A DNA stretch of 12,642 nucleotides from Enterococcus_I eurekensis (GCF_042654605.1 NZ_JBHSGT010000008.1:1-12642); one strand, 5' to 3'; shown: positions 1-5,668, counted from the first letter of the stretch. Notes: generated by a model not told the origin, from the letters alone. Numbers and translations: made by a program.

Positions 1-397
1 CTTGAATTTGGTTTCGTATATATTCTTCTATCTGTTTCTTATTTCTTCCCACGGTATCGACATAGTAGTCTCTACACCAAAATTTTCGATTACCATAACG
101 ATATTTTAAATTTGCATGTCGATCGAATATCATTAAGCTACTTTTCCCCTTCAAATAACCAATAAATCCAGAGACACTTAACTTAGGTGGGATACTGACT
201 AGCATATGGATATGATCTTTACATGCGTTAGCCTCTATAATTTCTACGCCTTTTCTTTCACATAACTCTCTTAATATTTCACCGATACTTTGTTTGTATT
301 TTCCATAGATGATTTGTCTTCGGTATTTTGGTGCGAAGACGATGTGATACTTACATTTCCATGTTGTGTGTGATAAACTTTGATTCTCCTTTTTCAT
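1..397 (-). CDS. tnpA: IS200-type HUH transposase TnpA, 3' end cut by window edge
   Basis: This is a Y1 HUH single-strand transposase that would excise and insert the element as a circular single-stranded intermediate. The frame is open for 132 codons from ATG at 397-395 to the window edge without a stop, and family members are about 150 residues, so only the last 20 or so should be missing. The N-terminus carries the family signature WKCKYHIVFAPKYRR (residues 13-27). The HUH metal ligands are H62-I63-H64 within DHIHMLVSIP. The C-terminal helix EEYIRNQ places the likely catalytic tyrosine at Y126. The start is fixed by AGGAGG at 404-409, complemented just upstream by an anti-SD sequence (see the leader entry). 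I see no frameshift, so the visible part looks intact and potentially active. Confidence 0.93.
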   Translation of the reverse strand, partial: MKKENQSLSHTTWKCKYHIVFAPKYRRQIIYGKYKQSIGEILRELCERKGVEIIEANACKDHIHMLVSIPPKLSVSGFIGYLKGKSSLMIFDRHANLKYRYGNRKFWCRDYYVDTVGRNKKQIEEYIRNQIQ

Positions 398-403
398 AAG
401 GAA

Positions 404-464
404 CCTCCTATTTGATTGATAGTTTGTGGTCGGGAAACCAAATCTATCTTATCATTTTAGGAGG
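404..464 (-). promoter_or_regulatory. tnpA leader hairpin that masks the Shine-Dalgarno
   Basis: On the tnpA transcript CCTCCTA (464-458) is exactly complementary to TAGGAGG (410-404), which is the tnpA ribosome binding site. Inside this outer stem a second stem GATAG/CTATC (448-444 with 422-418) and a short TGGT/ACCA stem stack toward the apex. The start codon region would then be poorly accessible to ribosomes. Comparable masking of the tnpA SD is known for Salmonella IS200, so the function is inferred by analogy. Confidence 0.72.
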
Positions 465-495
465 ATTTTTTAATACCACGCTGGAAGCTCTCTAG

Positions 496-518
496 AACCA
501 CCCGCATAGCAGGTGGTT
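496..518 (-). repeat. IS200 left-end subterminal hairpin
   Basis: On the tnpA strand the arms AACCACCTGC and GCGGGTGGTT pair over 10 positions (one T-G) with a TAT loop. TnpA of this family recognises such subterminal imperfect palindromes as single-stranded DNA, and a matching one is expected near the right end outside the window. There is no T-tract after it in the tnpA direction, so it is not a classical terminator. Confidence 0.7.
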
Positions 519-530
519 TTCAAAACATAC

Positions 531-571
531 AAAAAAATAGGCAACGAAAACGCCATGGTTTTCGCTGCCTA
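531..571 (-). terminator. Intrinsic terminator of hpf
   Basis: In the hpf direction the arm TAGGCAGCGAAAAC pairs with GTTTTCGTTGCCTA (one G-U in RNA), followed by a run of seven T (537-531). It ends hpf transcription just before the IS200 element and so also protects that element from read-through. Confidence 0.9.
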
Positions 572-630
572 GAGAATCGTTCATTTTAACAAAATATTAG
601 TCATCCACATCATTTGACACAGAGCCAAGA

Positions 631-1185
631 TTAGTCTGTTTCAATTAAACCGTATTTACCATCTTTACGACGATACACAATACTTGTGCCATTAGTCTCA
701 GCATCTTCAAAAATAAAGAAGTTGTGACCCAGCATGTTCATTTGTAATACCGCTTCTTCACTATCCATTGGTTTTAATGATAGTCGTTTTGTACGAACGA
801 TTTCTAAGTCAGATCCATTCTCATCTTCTGTGTCACCATTAATGAAAATCGCTTCTGTTCGAACATCAGGAATCGCTGTTTCACGAGCTTTACGGTTGAT
901 TTTTGTTTTAAATTTGCGAATTTGACGCTCTAATTTATCAACAACCAAATCTACACTTGCGTATAAATCTGGTGACGTTTCTTCAGCTCGCAATACTAAG
1001 AAAGGCAGTGGAATCGTCACTTCTACTTTTGCTGTTTTTTCAGTATAAACTTTTAGGTTAATATGAGCAGTTGCGTTAGGCACATCTGAGAAGTATCTCT
1101 CTAGTTTTCCAACTTTTTTCTCCACATAATCTCTAATCGCCTCAGTGACTTCAATATTTTCTCCACGTACATTATATCTAAACAT
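631..1185 (-). CDS. hpf: Long-form ribosome hibernation promoting factor
   Basis: A 184-residue HPF/YvyD-type protein that dimerises 70S ribosomes into inactive 100S particles in stationary phase or stress. Residues 1-100 form the S30AE fold (MFRYNVRGENIEVTEAIRDY start, then KLERYF, and the basic helix KLERQIRKFKTKINRKAR at 84-101) that sits in the mRNA/tRNA channel of the 30S subunit. After an acidic linker (about 105-128) the C-terminal dimerisation domain follows, with EIVRTKRLSLKPMDSEEAVLQM and GHNFFIFEDAETN. Full length for the long form. The start is supported by AAAGGGG about 7 nt upstream. It lies 136 bases after comFC with its own likely promoter and ends at a clear terminator. In many Firmicutes it follows comF and precedes secA. 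Confidence 0.96.
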   Translation of the reverse strand: MFRYNVRGENIEVTEAIRDYVEKKVGKLERYFSDVPNATAHINLKVYTEKTAKVEVTIPLPFLVLRAEETSPDLYASVDLVVDKLERQIRKFKTKINRKARETAIPDVRTEAIFINGDTEDENGSDLEIVRTKRLSLKPMDSEEAVLQMNMLGHNFFIFEDAETNGTSIVYRRKDGKYGLIETD

Positions 1186-1214
1186 AACAATTGCCCCTTT
1201 CGTCTACCAATTAA

Positions 1215-1244
1215 AGAGAGGGAAGGACCACTCTTTCCTTCTCT
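1215..1244 (-). promoter_or_regulatory. Hairpin in the hpf 5' leader
   Basis: AGAGAAGGAA (1244-1235) and TTCCCTCTCT (1224-1215) form a ten-position stem with one C-A mismatch, followed by only TTTAATT. It lies between the predicted hpf promoter and its ribosome binding site. The weak T-tract argues against an efficient terminator; attenuation or mRNA stabilisation is possible. Confidence 0.4.
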
Positions 1245-1254
1245 TCTTACTTCT

Positions 1255-1282
1255 ATTATATCGAACTTCATGAGAAATGCAA
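1255..1282 (-). promoter_or_regulatory. Predicted sigma-A promoter of hpf
   Basis: A perfect -10 TATAAT (1260-1255) has a partial -35 TTGCAT (1282-1277) at 16 bp. Transcription would start near 1248, just before the leader hairpin. The -35 is weak, so an activator or additional promoters are possible. Confidence 0.6.
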
Positions 1283-1321
1283 AAGAAATCGTTACCAAAA
1301 CTTAATTAATTTGAATAAAAT

Positions 1322-1999
1322 CTACCGCGCCAATGATAGTGTTCGAATTTTTAATGGTTTGAAATGTTCTAAAACCTCGGCAGCATAAAATAACGTCCGT
1401 CCAGTTGTATAAACATCATCAAAAACAATGACTTCTCTGCCTTTTATTTCTTTAGCTAAGGAGGTTGCTTCAAAAGGTTGTGTCATTGCTAAACGTTCTT
1501 GACGATTTTTTTGCGCTTGTGCATCGGTATGTTGTGTTTTTTGCAGTAAATCAACGGTATGAATCTTCGCAGCTGACAAAATAGCAGCGCTCTGATTAAA
1601 ACCACGAATTTTTTGTCGCTCACTCGATAAAGGTACTGTACAAACGATTGCTTTAGGATGTTGATGAAAGAATGATCTGATTTCATCAGTAAATGTTCCC
1701 CTTAAGCGGTAATCTCCTAAAAACTTGTAACGATAGATCCAATCATGAAAAGCTTCATTATATTGAAAAAAACAATGATGTTGAAAATCGTAGCTCGGAT
1801 ATTCTGTTTGCCACATTCGACAATCATCACAAGGACTAGCTACCCCTTTTTTCAAGCAGAGCATACAATAAGGCGCTTCAATTTTACACAGTTTCGACTC
1901 ACATACTTGGCAGCGCGTTTCTTTAATCGTAAGCGGCCATAAAATTTCTTTAAGTGTCAAGTCACGAATTTGTAATTGCTGACACCAAGGGCATCTCAT
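1322..1999 (-). CDS. comFC: ComFC competence phosphoribosyltransferase-like protein
   Basis: A 225-residue ComFC/GntX-type protein, cytosolic, a partner of ComFA in uptake and processing of transforming single-stranded DNA. The N-terminal third carries cysteine pairs that suggest zinc binding (C3/C6, C30/C33, C45/C48, C57/C60). The C-terminal half is a type I PRTase fold with the PRPP loop VIVFDDVYTTGRT (190-202) and the upstream segment VPLSSERQKIRGFNQS (122-137). It overlaps the comFA stop by 4 nt (ATGA), so the two are translationally coupled. No convincing terminator follows, so some read-through into hpf is possible. Natural competence is not established in enterococci; both comF genes look intact, which may reflect another role in DNA repair. 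Confidence 0.94.
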   Translation of the reverse strand: MRCPWCQQLQIRDLTLKEILWPLTIKETRCQVCESKLCKIEAPYCMLCLKKGVASPCDDCRMWQTEYPSYDFQHHCFFQYNEAFHDWIYRYKFLGDYRLRGTFTDEIRSFFHQHPKAIVCTVPLSSERQKIRGFNQSAAILSAAKIHTVDLLQKTQHTDAQAQKNRQERLAMTQPFEATSLAKEIKGREVIVFDDVYTTGRTLFYAAEVLEHFKPLKIRTLSLAR

Positions 2000-3312
2000 T
2001 TAGATAACCACCCTTTCGCTAGTTGGTTCATCTCCTTAATCTCTCGGCACGCTTGACGCATACCTATGGTCTTTTGATTGTGAAAAAAGATGACTCGTCC
2101 TCGGCGGTATTCACCTTTTCGATCAACTCGACCAGCAATTTGTACTAAAGCTGATTTTGTATAGACCGGATGGTTCGCCCCCATAACAATGACGGAAAGA
2201 TCCTCAAAAGTCACGCCACGTTCCAAAATAGTCGTTGAAAACAGTACTTGGTATTTTTTTTCACGCATTTTTTGAACTTTTTCTTCTCGTAGTGGATCCG
2301 TAGAATTGACGGATGCAACTTGCCCTTCGATAAAATACGTTTGTGTTTGTTTTGCTAATCGATTCATAAACTGAATGCTCGGACAAAAAACCAATACGTG
2401 GTTGTCTTTTAACAATTCCAAAATCATGCGATGAAATTTTTTAAAATGAAACCGTGAATGACTAGCTTGTTCCCAATGGTTGTACCAGATGCATTCTGGC
2501 ACAATTAAAGGTCTTTGATGAAATCTTAAAGGTGATTTTTCAATCGCAAATGTCTGCTGTACTTCTTGTAATAAATGGTTTGGCGGAGTCGCCGTCAAAT
2601 AAATCAATCTCCCATGTGGATTCAATGCATTTTTCAAAGCAAACTGTAACACTGAGTTGCCTTCATAAGGGAAAGCATCAATTTCATCAACAATAATTAA
2701 ATCGAATGCTTGGTAAAAATGAAGCATTTGATGTGTCGTACAAATCGTTAAATTAGAGTATCGATATTTTTCCTTCGAGTTGCCATATAGCAACAATACT
2801 TGTTCCTCTTGAAAAGCTGCAACAATTCGTGGATACAGTTCACGACAAACATCGATTCGCGGTGATGTCATACACACACGCCCACCTTTTAACAACACTA
2901 AATAAATCACCGGAAAAACCATTTCAGTCTTTCCTGATCCTGTGACCGCCCAAAGCAGGGTGGACTGTTTTGCTTGATAGTTTTTCTGTAGTTGCTGAGC
3001 AATATGTGTTTGCAGTTGTGTCAACTTCCCCTGCCATGTAAAATTAACGCTTCTTTCTTCTTTTTCGCCCCCTTGTCCCCGAACTGATACTAGGTATGAA
3101 TCACTCCTTATCCTGCCAAATTCCTGACACTCTGAACAGAAAAAAACACCATTTGGCAAAACATTTTCTTGCCGAATAATTAAGGCATTGCATCGTTGAC
3201 AATAAAGTTGCTGATTTAAAATCATCGCTTCTCTATGTTGATATTCATTTGTTGGATAATTTTTTAACTCTTCTGATGAGACAACAATCTGCCTACCCCT
3301 CAACGGATTCAT
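1996..3312 (-). CDS. comFA: ComFA DNA-uptake ATP-dependent translocase
   Basis: A 438-residue superfamily 2 DEAD-box-like ATPase that drives single-stranded DNA across the membrane during transformation. The N-terminus has the ComFA four-cysteine zinc finger C38-X2-C41 and C59-X2-C62. The helicase core shows Walker A AVTGSGKTE (122-130), Walker B DEID (209-212), motif III TATPP (240-244), motif V STTILERGVT, and the arginine-finger motif QIAGRVDR near the C-terminus. All catalytic motifs are intact and length is normal. The start ATG at 3312 is supported by GAGGTG 7-8 nt upstream. It lies right after the terminator of the EIIB gene, and I see no confident promoter in the short gap, so expression may rely on read-through or a weak promoter. 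Confidence 0.96.
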   Translation of the reverse strand: MNPLRGRQIVVSSEELKNYPTNEYQHREAMILNQQLYCQRCNALIIRQENVLPNGVFFCSECQEFGRIRSDSYLVSVRGQGGEKEERSVNFTWQGKLTQLQTHIAQQLQKNYQAKQSTLLWAVTGSGKTEMVFPVIYLVLLKGGRVCMTSPRIDVCRELYPRIVAAFQEEQVLLLYGNSKEKYRYSNLTICTTHQMLHFYQAFDLIIVDEIDAFPYEGNSVLQFALKNALNPHGRLIYLTATPPNHLLQEVQQTFAIEKSPLRFHQRPLIVPECIWYNHWEQASHSRFHFKKFHRMILELLKDNHVLVFCPSIQFMNRLAKQTQTYFIEGQVASVNSTDPLREEKVQKMREKKYQVLFSTTILERGVTFEDLSVIVMGANHPVYTKSALVQIAGRVDRKGEYRRGRVIFFHNQKTIGMRQACREIKEMNQLAKGWLSK

Positions 3313-3330
3313 TTAATCACCTCAAAAATA

Positions 3331-3367
3331 AATACAAAAAAAGCAAAGAATTTTTTCTTTGCTTTTT
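3331..3367 (-). terminator. Intrinsic terminator of the EIIB gene
   Basis: In the minus direction AAAAAGCAAAGAA pairs with TTCTTTGCTTTTT (3367-3355 with 3350-3338) around an AAAA loop, and the second arm runs into a T-rich tail. The hairpin is nearly symmetric in composition. It separates the PTS gene from comFA. Confidence 0.85.
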
Positions 3368-3372
3368 GATTA

Positions 3373-3696
3373 TCATTTATTTTCAATTAAATTTAAAGCT
3401 TGTTGTAAAACTTTTTCACCATTCATCATTCCATAATCAGCCATATTAATAATATCTGATGGAATTCCCATTGGCCCTAAACGTTTTTCAAAATCAGCTT
3501 TCATAAAACGAACTTGTGGACCTAATAATAAGACATCAATTTTTTTATTTTCTAAGTAATGATTTGCTTCTGAAGCCGACACCGCAAATATATCTGCGTC
3601 AATATCATTGACCGTTGCTGATTTTTGCATTGAAGTTACTAATAAGCTCGTACTCATCCCTGCAGAACAAACTAACATTATCGTTTTTTTAGCCAT
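3373..3696 (-). CDS. PTS EIIB component, lactose/cellobiose family, orphan
   Basis: A 107-residue EIIB domain of the lactose/chitobiose/cellobiose PTS family, which passes phosphate from EIIA to the incoming sugar at EIIC. The first strand MLVCSAGMSTSLLV carries the phosphoacceptor cysteine C10 in the usual C-S-A-G-M-S-T-S loop, and the later LLGPQVRFM segment is typical. The frame is open further upstream (to 3732), but ATG at 3696 is chosen because AAGGGAG lies 8-9 nt before it and the family starts right at MAKKTIMLVCSAG. No EIIA or EIIC gene is nearby; the flanks are comFA and a DUF-type gene. It therefore works with partners encoded elsewhere, or in regulation. The exact sugar cannot be inferred. 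Confidence 0.9.
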   Translation of the reverse strand: MAKKTIMLVCSAGMSTSLLVTSMQKSATVNDIDADIFAVSASEANHYLENKKIDVLLLGPQVRFMKADFEKRLGPMGIPSDIINMADYGMMNGEKVLQQALNLIENK

Positions 3697-3744
3697 CCAA
3701 AAACTCTCCCTTTTCCTTCTGAACATCATCATTCAATTAAATAA

Positions 3745-3772
3745 ATTATAAAGCAAACACTTACTTTGTCAA
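3745..3772 (-). promoter_or_regulatory. Strong promoter of the EIIB gene
   Basis: A perfect -35 TTGACA (3772-3767) and a perfect -10 TATAAT (3750-3745) are separated by 16 bp. The start point near 3738 gives a leader of about 42 nt. The spacer and flanks contain the imperfect palindrome AAAG-AA-N5-TT-CTTT, not a good match to the CcpA cre consensus. Confidence 0.85.
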
Positions 3773-3782
3773 CTGGCTGACA
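3767..3782. promoter_or_regulatory. Dyad over the EIIB -35 box, candidate operator
   Basis: TGTCA-N6-TGACA, with two further symmetric positions inside (12 of 16 bases symmetric), covers the whole -35 box. A repressor bound here would block RNA polymerase. The regulator is not identifiable and the dyad may be chance. Confidence 0.35.
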
Positions 3783-3784
3783 CG

Positions 3785-4072
3785 TTATTTTAATAACCAC
3801 GTTCCTTTTAATAACGGTCTAAAAACAACATACTCTTTAACAAGGTCAACATGGATGACTTCATAATTTGCATTTAGCCAAGCATAGGCCCCTTTTTCTG
3901 GATAGCGATAATCATTCGCCCACCAATCGATTGTTTTTCTTGCCGTTTTCGGTAACCCGCTGGCAGGAAAAAGTAACTCATCGATTTGAGTGAAGGTCAA
4001 CGTCACTTGAGTCCCACCATTGTTACGAATATAATCCGTTATAATATCGTACTTCTTTTTGCCTCCCACCAA
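3785..4072 (-). CDS. Small WWAND-motif protein (DUF7662-like), function unknown
   Basis: A 95-residue soluble protein. The pattern KYDIITDYI (7-15), VTLTFTQIDELL, LPKTAR, then WWANDYRYPEKGAYAWLNANYEV and a closing VVF resembles a small family I remember as DUF7662, whose members share KYDPL, LTF-EIE, WWAND and AWL; I cannot run a search to confirm this. There is no ATG: the frame is stopped upstream, and the only sensible starts are TTG at 4072 (6 nt from GGGGG) or GTG at 4069 (9 nt). No signal peptide or membrane segment is visible. No terminator separates it from the EIIB promoter, so its transcript may continue into that gene. It is divergent from yigZ. Confidence 0.75.
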   Translation of the reverse strand: MVGGKKKYDIITDYIRNNGGTQVTLTFTQIDELLFPASGLPKTARKTIDWWANDYRYPEKGAYAWLNANYEVIHVDLVKEYVVFRPLLKGTWLLK

Positions 4073-4132
4073 ACGAATCCCCCTTTTCTATCTATTATCT
4101 AGCTTATTACCAAAAAAAGCAAACGCCTTAAA

Positions 4133-4161
4133 TTGAATTTCACACTATTTTTGACTATACT
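4133..4161 (+). promoter_or_regulatory. Promoter of the yigZ-family gene
   Basis: -35 TTGAAT (4133-4138) and -10 TATACT (4156-4161) are spaced 17 bp, a good sigma-A match. The start point near 4168 gives a leader of about 24 nt before the ATG. Confidence 0.75.
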
Positions 4162-4191
4162 GAGATTAATCGAAAGAAATGGAGAAAAAGC

Positions 4192-4827
4192 ATGCTTGAA
4201 ACGTACCGCACAATTGAAAAAAATGGTGTTGTTGAAATTGAAATAAAAAAATCACGCTTCTTATGTTTCCTTCAGCGAGTGACGTCTGAAGAAGAGGCGC
4301 GTAAATTTATTCAAGAAATCAAAAAGGAACATTGGAAAGCCAACCACAACTGCAGCGCCTTTATTATTGGAACAAAAGGAATGATTTTACGATCGAGCGA
4401 TGATGGCGAGCCTAGTGGAACGGCGGGTGTTCCGATGTTGGAAGTCTTAAAACAAAATGATCTAGTCGACGTTGTAGCGGTTGTCACACGCTATTTTGGT
4501 GGGATTAAACTTGGTGCCGGCGGTTTAATTCGTGCATATTCTACTTCTGTATCCGAAGCGCTTAAAGAAATTGGGATTGTCGAAGTGAAACCCCAACAAG
4601 AAATCCTTGTAACAATTGATTACCCTGCTGTCGGTAAGATGCAACATTTTTTAGAATCGCAAGCATACGTCGTTAAAGACACTCAATTTTTGTCTGATGT
4701 AACCTTCCATATTATGGTTGATGAAGAAGAGAGTCCTGTTTTTCAAGAAGAAGTGACTGAGCTCTTAAATGGTCAAGTCCTTTTTGAACTTGGTGATTAT
4801 CAATACACTGAAATCAAAATAAAATAA
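4192..4827 (+). CDS. yigZ: YigZ/IMPACT family protein (YvyE-like)
   Basis: A 211-residue cytosolic protein of the UPF0029/IMPACT family. The N-terminal Impact domain shows the family signatures SSDDGEPSGTAGVPML (68-83) and VTRYFGGIKLGAGGLIRAYS (98-117). The C-terminal part (about 135-205) is the ferredoxin-like domain found in bacterial YigZ. The eukaryotic homologue IMPACT regulates the eIF2-alpha kinase GCN2; the bacterial role is not settled. The start is supported by GGAG 7 nt upstream and by a good promoter. It is the only plus-strand gene in the window, divergent from the WWAND protein, and its stop codon lies inside the stem of its own terminator. Confidence 0.93.
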   Translation: MLETYRTIEKNGVVEIEIKKSRFLCFLQRVTSEEEARKFIQEIKKEHWKANHNCSAFIIGTKGMILRSSDDGEPSGTAGVPMLEVLKQNDLVDVVAVVTRYFGGIKLGAGGLIRAYSTSVSEALKEIGIVEVKPQQEILVTIDYPAVGKMQHFLESQAYVVKDTQFLSDVTFHIMVDEEESPVFQEEVTELLNGQVLFELGDYQYTEIKIK

Positions 4828-4875
4828 CAATAGAAGTTTTGACAAAATTATCAGTCAAAACTTCTATTGTTATTT
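4822..4875. terminator. 22-bp bidirectional terminator shared by two convergent genes
   Basis: A perfect inverted repeat of 22 bp (4822-4843 with 4854-4875) around a 10-base loop. The yigZ stop (4825-4827) lies inside the left arm and the stop of the convergent 54-residue gene (4874-4876) at the right edge. The right arm ends in TTATTT for the plus transcript and the left arm gives TTATTTT for the minus transcript. Confidence 0.88.
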
Positions 4876-5038
4876 AGTGACCTTTTGAACGCCATTTAAT
4901 CGTTTGTTTCGTTGGTCTCTTTTCAGTAATATCCACACCAGCTTTTGTGATATTTATAAAAAGATCTTTTTTTGACAAGTCGTACAAATGCTCTGCCGTT
5001 TCAACAATTTTTTCTTTTACTTTTTTTGTCAAATTCAT
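4874..5038 (-). CDS. 54-residue basic small protein, unknown
   Basis: A short open frame with ATG at 5038 and TAA at 4874-4876. It is supported as a gene by a strong ribosome binding site (GAGGGG, 8 nt spacing) and by an intrinsic terminator placed exactly at its stop. The protein begins MNLTKKVKEKIVETAEHLYD, a lysine-rich amphipathic helix, and continues with LSKKDLFINITKAGVDITEK and a basic tail ending WRSKGH. No signal peptide, membrane segment or cysteine is present. I do not recognise the family. A basic composition suggests a nucleic acid or ribosome contact, but this is inference only. It is convergent with yigZ and just downstream of the tRNA-Gln terminator. No clear promoter of its own is visible. 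Confidence 0.68.
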   Translation of the reverse strand: MNLTKKVKEKIVETAEHLYDLSKKDLFINITKAGVDITEKRPTKQTIKWRSKGH

Positions 5039-5094
5039 GCTTGTCACCCCTCTTATAATCTATCTATAGGTTAGCCTAAAAGTTGTTTTTTTTC

Positions 5095-5126
5095 AAATAA
5101 AAAAGAGTAACGATTAATCGTTACTC
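5095..5126 (-). terminator. Terminator of the tRNA-Tyr/tRNA-Gln transcript
   Basis: In the minus direction GAGTAACGA pairs with TCGTTACTC (5126-5118 with 5113-5105) around a TTAA loop and is followed by TTTTTTATTT. It lies 5 bases after the tRNA-Gln 3' end. Confidence 0.9.
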
Positions 5127-5130
5127 AATA

Positions 5131-5202
5131 CTGGGGTAGCTGGATTCGAACCAACGCATGAGGGAGTCAAAGTCCCTTGCCTTACCGCTTGGCTATACCC
5201 CA
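5131..5202 (-). tRNA. tRNA-Gln (UUG)
   Basis: 72 bases with acceptor stem TGGGGTA/TACCCCA and discriminator G, D-loop AGCGGTAAGGC, anticodon TTG (5170-5168) in the loop ACTTTGACT, and TTCGAATCC in the T arm. No CCA is encoded; the next bases are TATT, so the CCA end must be added by nucleotidyltransferase. Confidence 0.97.
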
Positions 5203-5203
5203 A

Positions 5204-5287
5204 TGGTGGAGGAGAGTGGATTCGAACCACTGAACCCGAAGGAACGGATTTACAGTCCGTCGCGTTTAGCCACTTCGCTACTCCTCC
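5204..5287 (-). tRNA. tRNA-Tyr (GUA), CCA encoded
   Basis: 84 bases including an encoded CCA (5206-5204). Acceptor stem GGAGGAG/CTCCTCC with discriminator A, anticodon GTA in the loop ACTGTAAATCC, a long class II variable arm (TTCCTTCGGG region), and GGTTCGAATCC in the T arm. It lies one base from the tRNA-Gln 5' end, so both are cut from one precursor. Confidence 0.97.
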
Positions 5288-5317
5288 AAAAGGTTTAGTA
5301 AAAAACCTGACTTAGTT

Positions 5318-5346
5318 ATAATACAAAATTTCCGATAGAATTGCAA
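5318..5346 (-). promoter_or_regulatory. Promoter of the tRNA pair
   Basis: -35 TTGCAA (5346-5341) and -10 TATTAT (5323-5318) with 17 bp spacing. The start near 5311 gives a leader of about 24 nt with a small AGGTTT/AAACCT hairpin at 5291-5309 before tRNA-Tyr. Confidence 0.7.
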
Positions 5347-5376
5347 CAGTTTTTTTAAACTTTTTTAAATGTTTTT

Positions 5377-5607
5377 TTATTCGTGTAAATTCCATTGACG
5401 AATAATCGTTTCAACTGCCAATTCAAAGGTTTTACTTGAACCAATCGCTTCACTATCCATGAATGTTCGAAAGTCTTTTGGACCGTATTCTAAAATCTCG
5501 CCCATTTTCTTTTTACCGATATACAACTCAGTGACTTCATATTTTGAGCCTTGAAGGACTCTTGCTGTTTCTTCCATTCGGATTTGAATCTCTTTGTTTT
5601 TCTTCAT
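5377..5607 (-). CDS. DUF2969 family small protein
   Basis: A 76-residue soluble protein that I assign from memory to DUF2969, a family largely confined to Lactobacillales and of unknown function. Visible pattern: MKKNKEIQIRMEET, then ELYIGKKKMGEILEYGPKDF and the C-terminal KTFELAVETIIRQWNLHE, where an I-G-K-K strand and a closing helix ending R-Q-W-N-L are typical. The frame could begin at GTG 5616, but ATG at 5607 is 8 nt from GAGG and the GTG overlaps that site, so the shorter start is chosen. It is single, with an extended -10 promoter and no obvious terminator before the tRNA promoter. Confidence 0.82.
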   Translation of the reverse strand: MKKNKEIQIRMEETARVLQGSKYEVTELYIGKKKMGEILEYGPKDFRTFMDSEAIGSSKTFELAVETIIRQWNLHE

Positions 5608-5626
5608 AATTATCACCTCGGCCTTT

Positions 5627-5635
5627 ATTCTAGCA
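5627..5635 (-). promoter_or_regulatory. Extended -10 promoter of the DUF2969 gene
   Basis: TG-C-TAGAAT (5635-5627) matches the extended -10 pattern TGnTATAAT with one change. There is no good -35, as is common for extended -10 promoters. Confidence 0.55.
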
Positions 5636-5668
5636 CATATTTGAAATTTTTACAGAAAAAGATTCATG

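Larger units (their letters stand above)
1..525 (-). mobile_element. IS200/IS605-family insertion sequence, partial (left end plus most of tnpA)
   Basis: The sequence shows an IS200-type transposase gene running off the left window edge, preceded by a structured non-coding left end of about 125 bases. That end carries a hairpin at 496-518 and a long SD-masking hairpin at 404-464. IS200 elements have subterminal hairpins instead of terminal inverted repeats and make no target duplication, so the exact tip cannot be read here. I place it loosely between the 496-518 hairpin and the hpf terminator at 531. There is no TnpB gene on this side, consistent with a stand-alone IS200 of roughly 700 bp. 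In many Firmicutes secA follows hpf, so the element has probably inserted in the hpf-secA gap, but secA lies outside the window if it is there. Confidence 0.85.

Noticed and set aside
734..1298. Open frames overlapping hpf on both strands (734-925 plus; 1101-1298 minus)
   Set aside because: They lie over hpf and its leader in other frames, have no ribosome binding site and no recognisable composition; shadows of hpf.
1489..1942. Two 65-codon frames inside comFC (1489-1686 minus, 1745-1942 plus)
   Set aside because: Both are inside the well-supported comFC gene with unlikely amino acid composition.
3249..3449. Plus-strand 66-codon frame across the comFA start and the EIIB terminator
   Set aside because: It crosses a terminator stem and two real genes on the other strand, with no ribosome site.
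3697..3732. Longer N-terminus for the EIIB protein
   Set aside because: The extra residues MMMFRRKRESFW are not typical of the family and the ribosome site supports ATG 3696.
3724..3772. CcpA cre site in the EIIB promoter
   Set aside because: The palindrome lacks the central CG and matches the cre consensus poorly.
4073..4191. Promoter for the WWAND protein at GATAAT near 4094-4099
   Set aside because: The -10 is reasonable but no acceptable -35 is found at the right spacing, so I did not list it.
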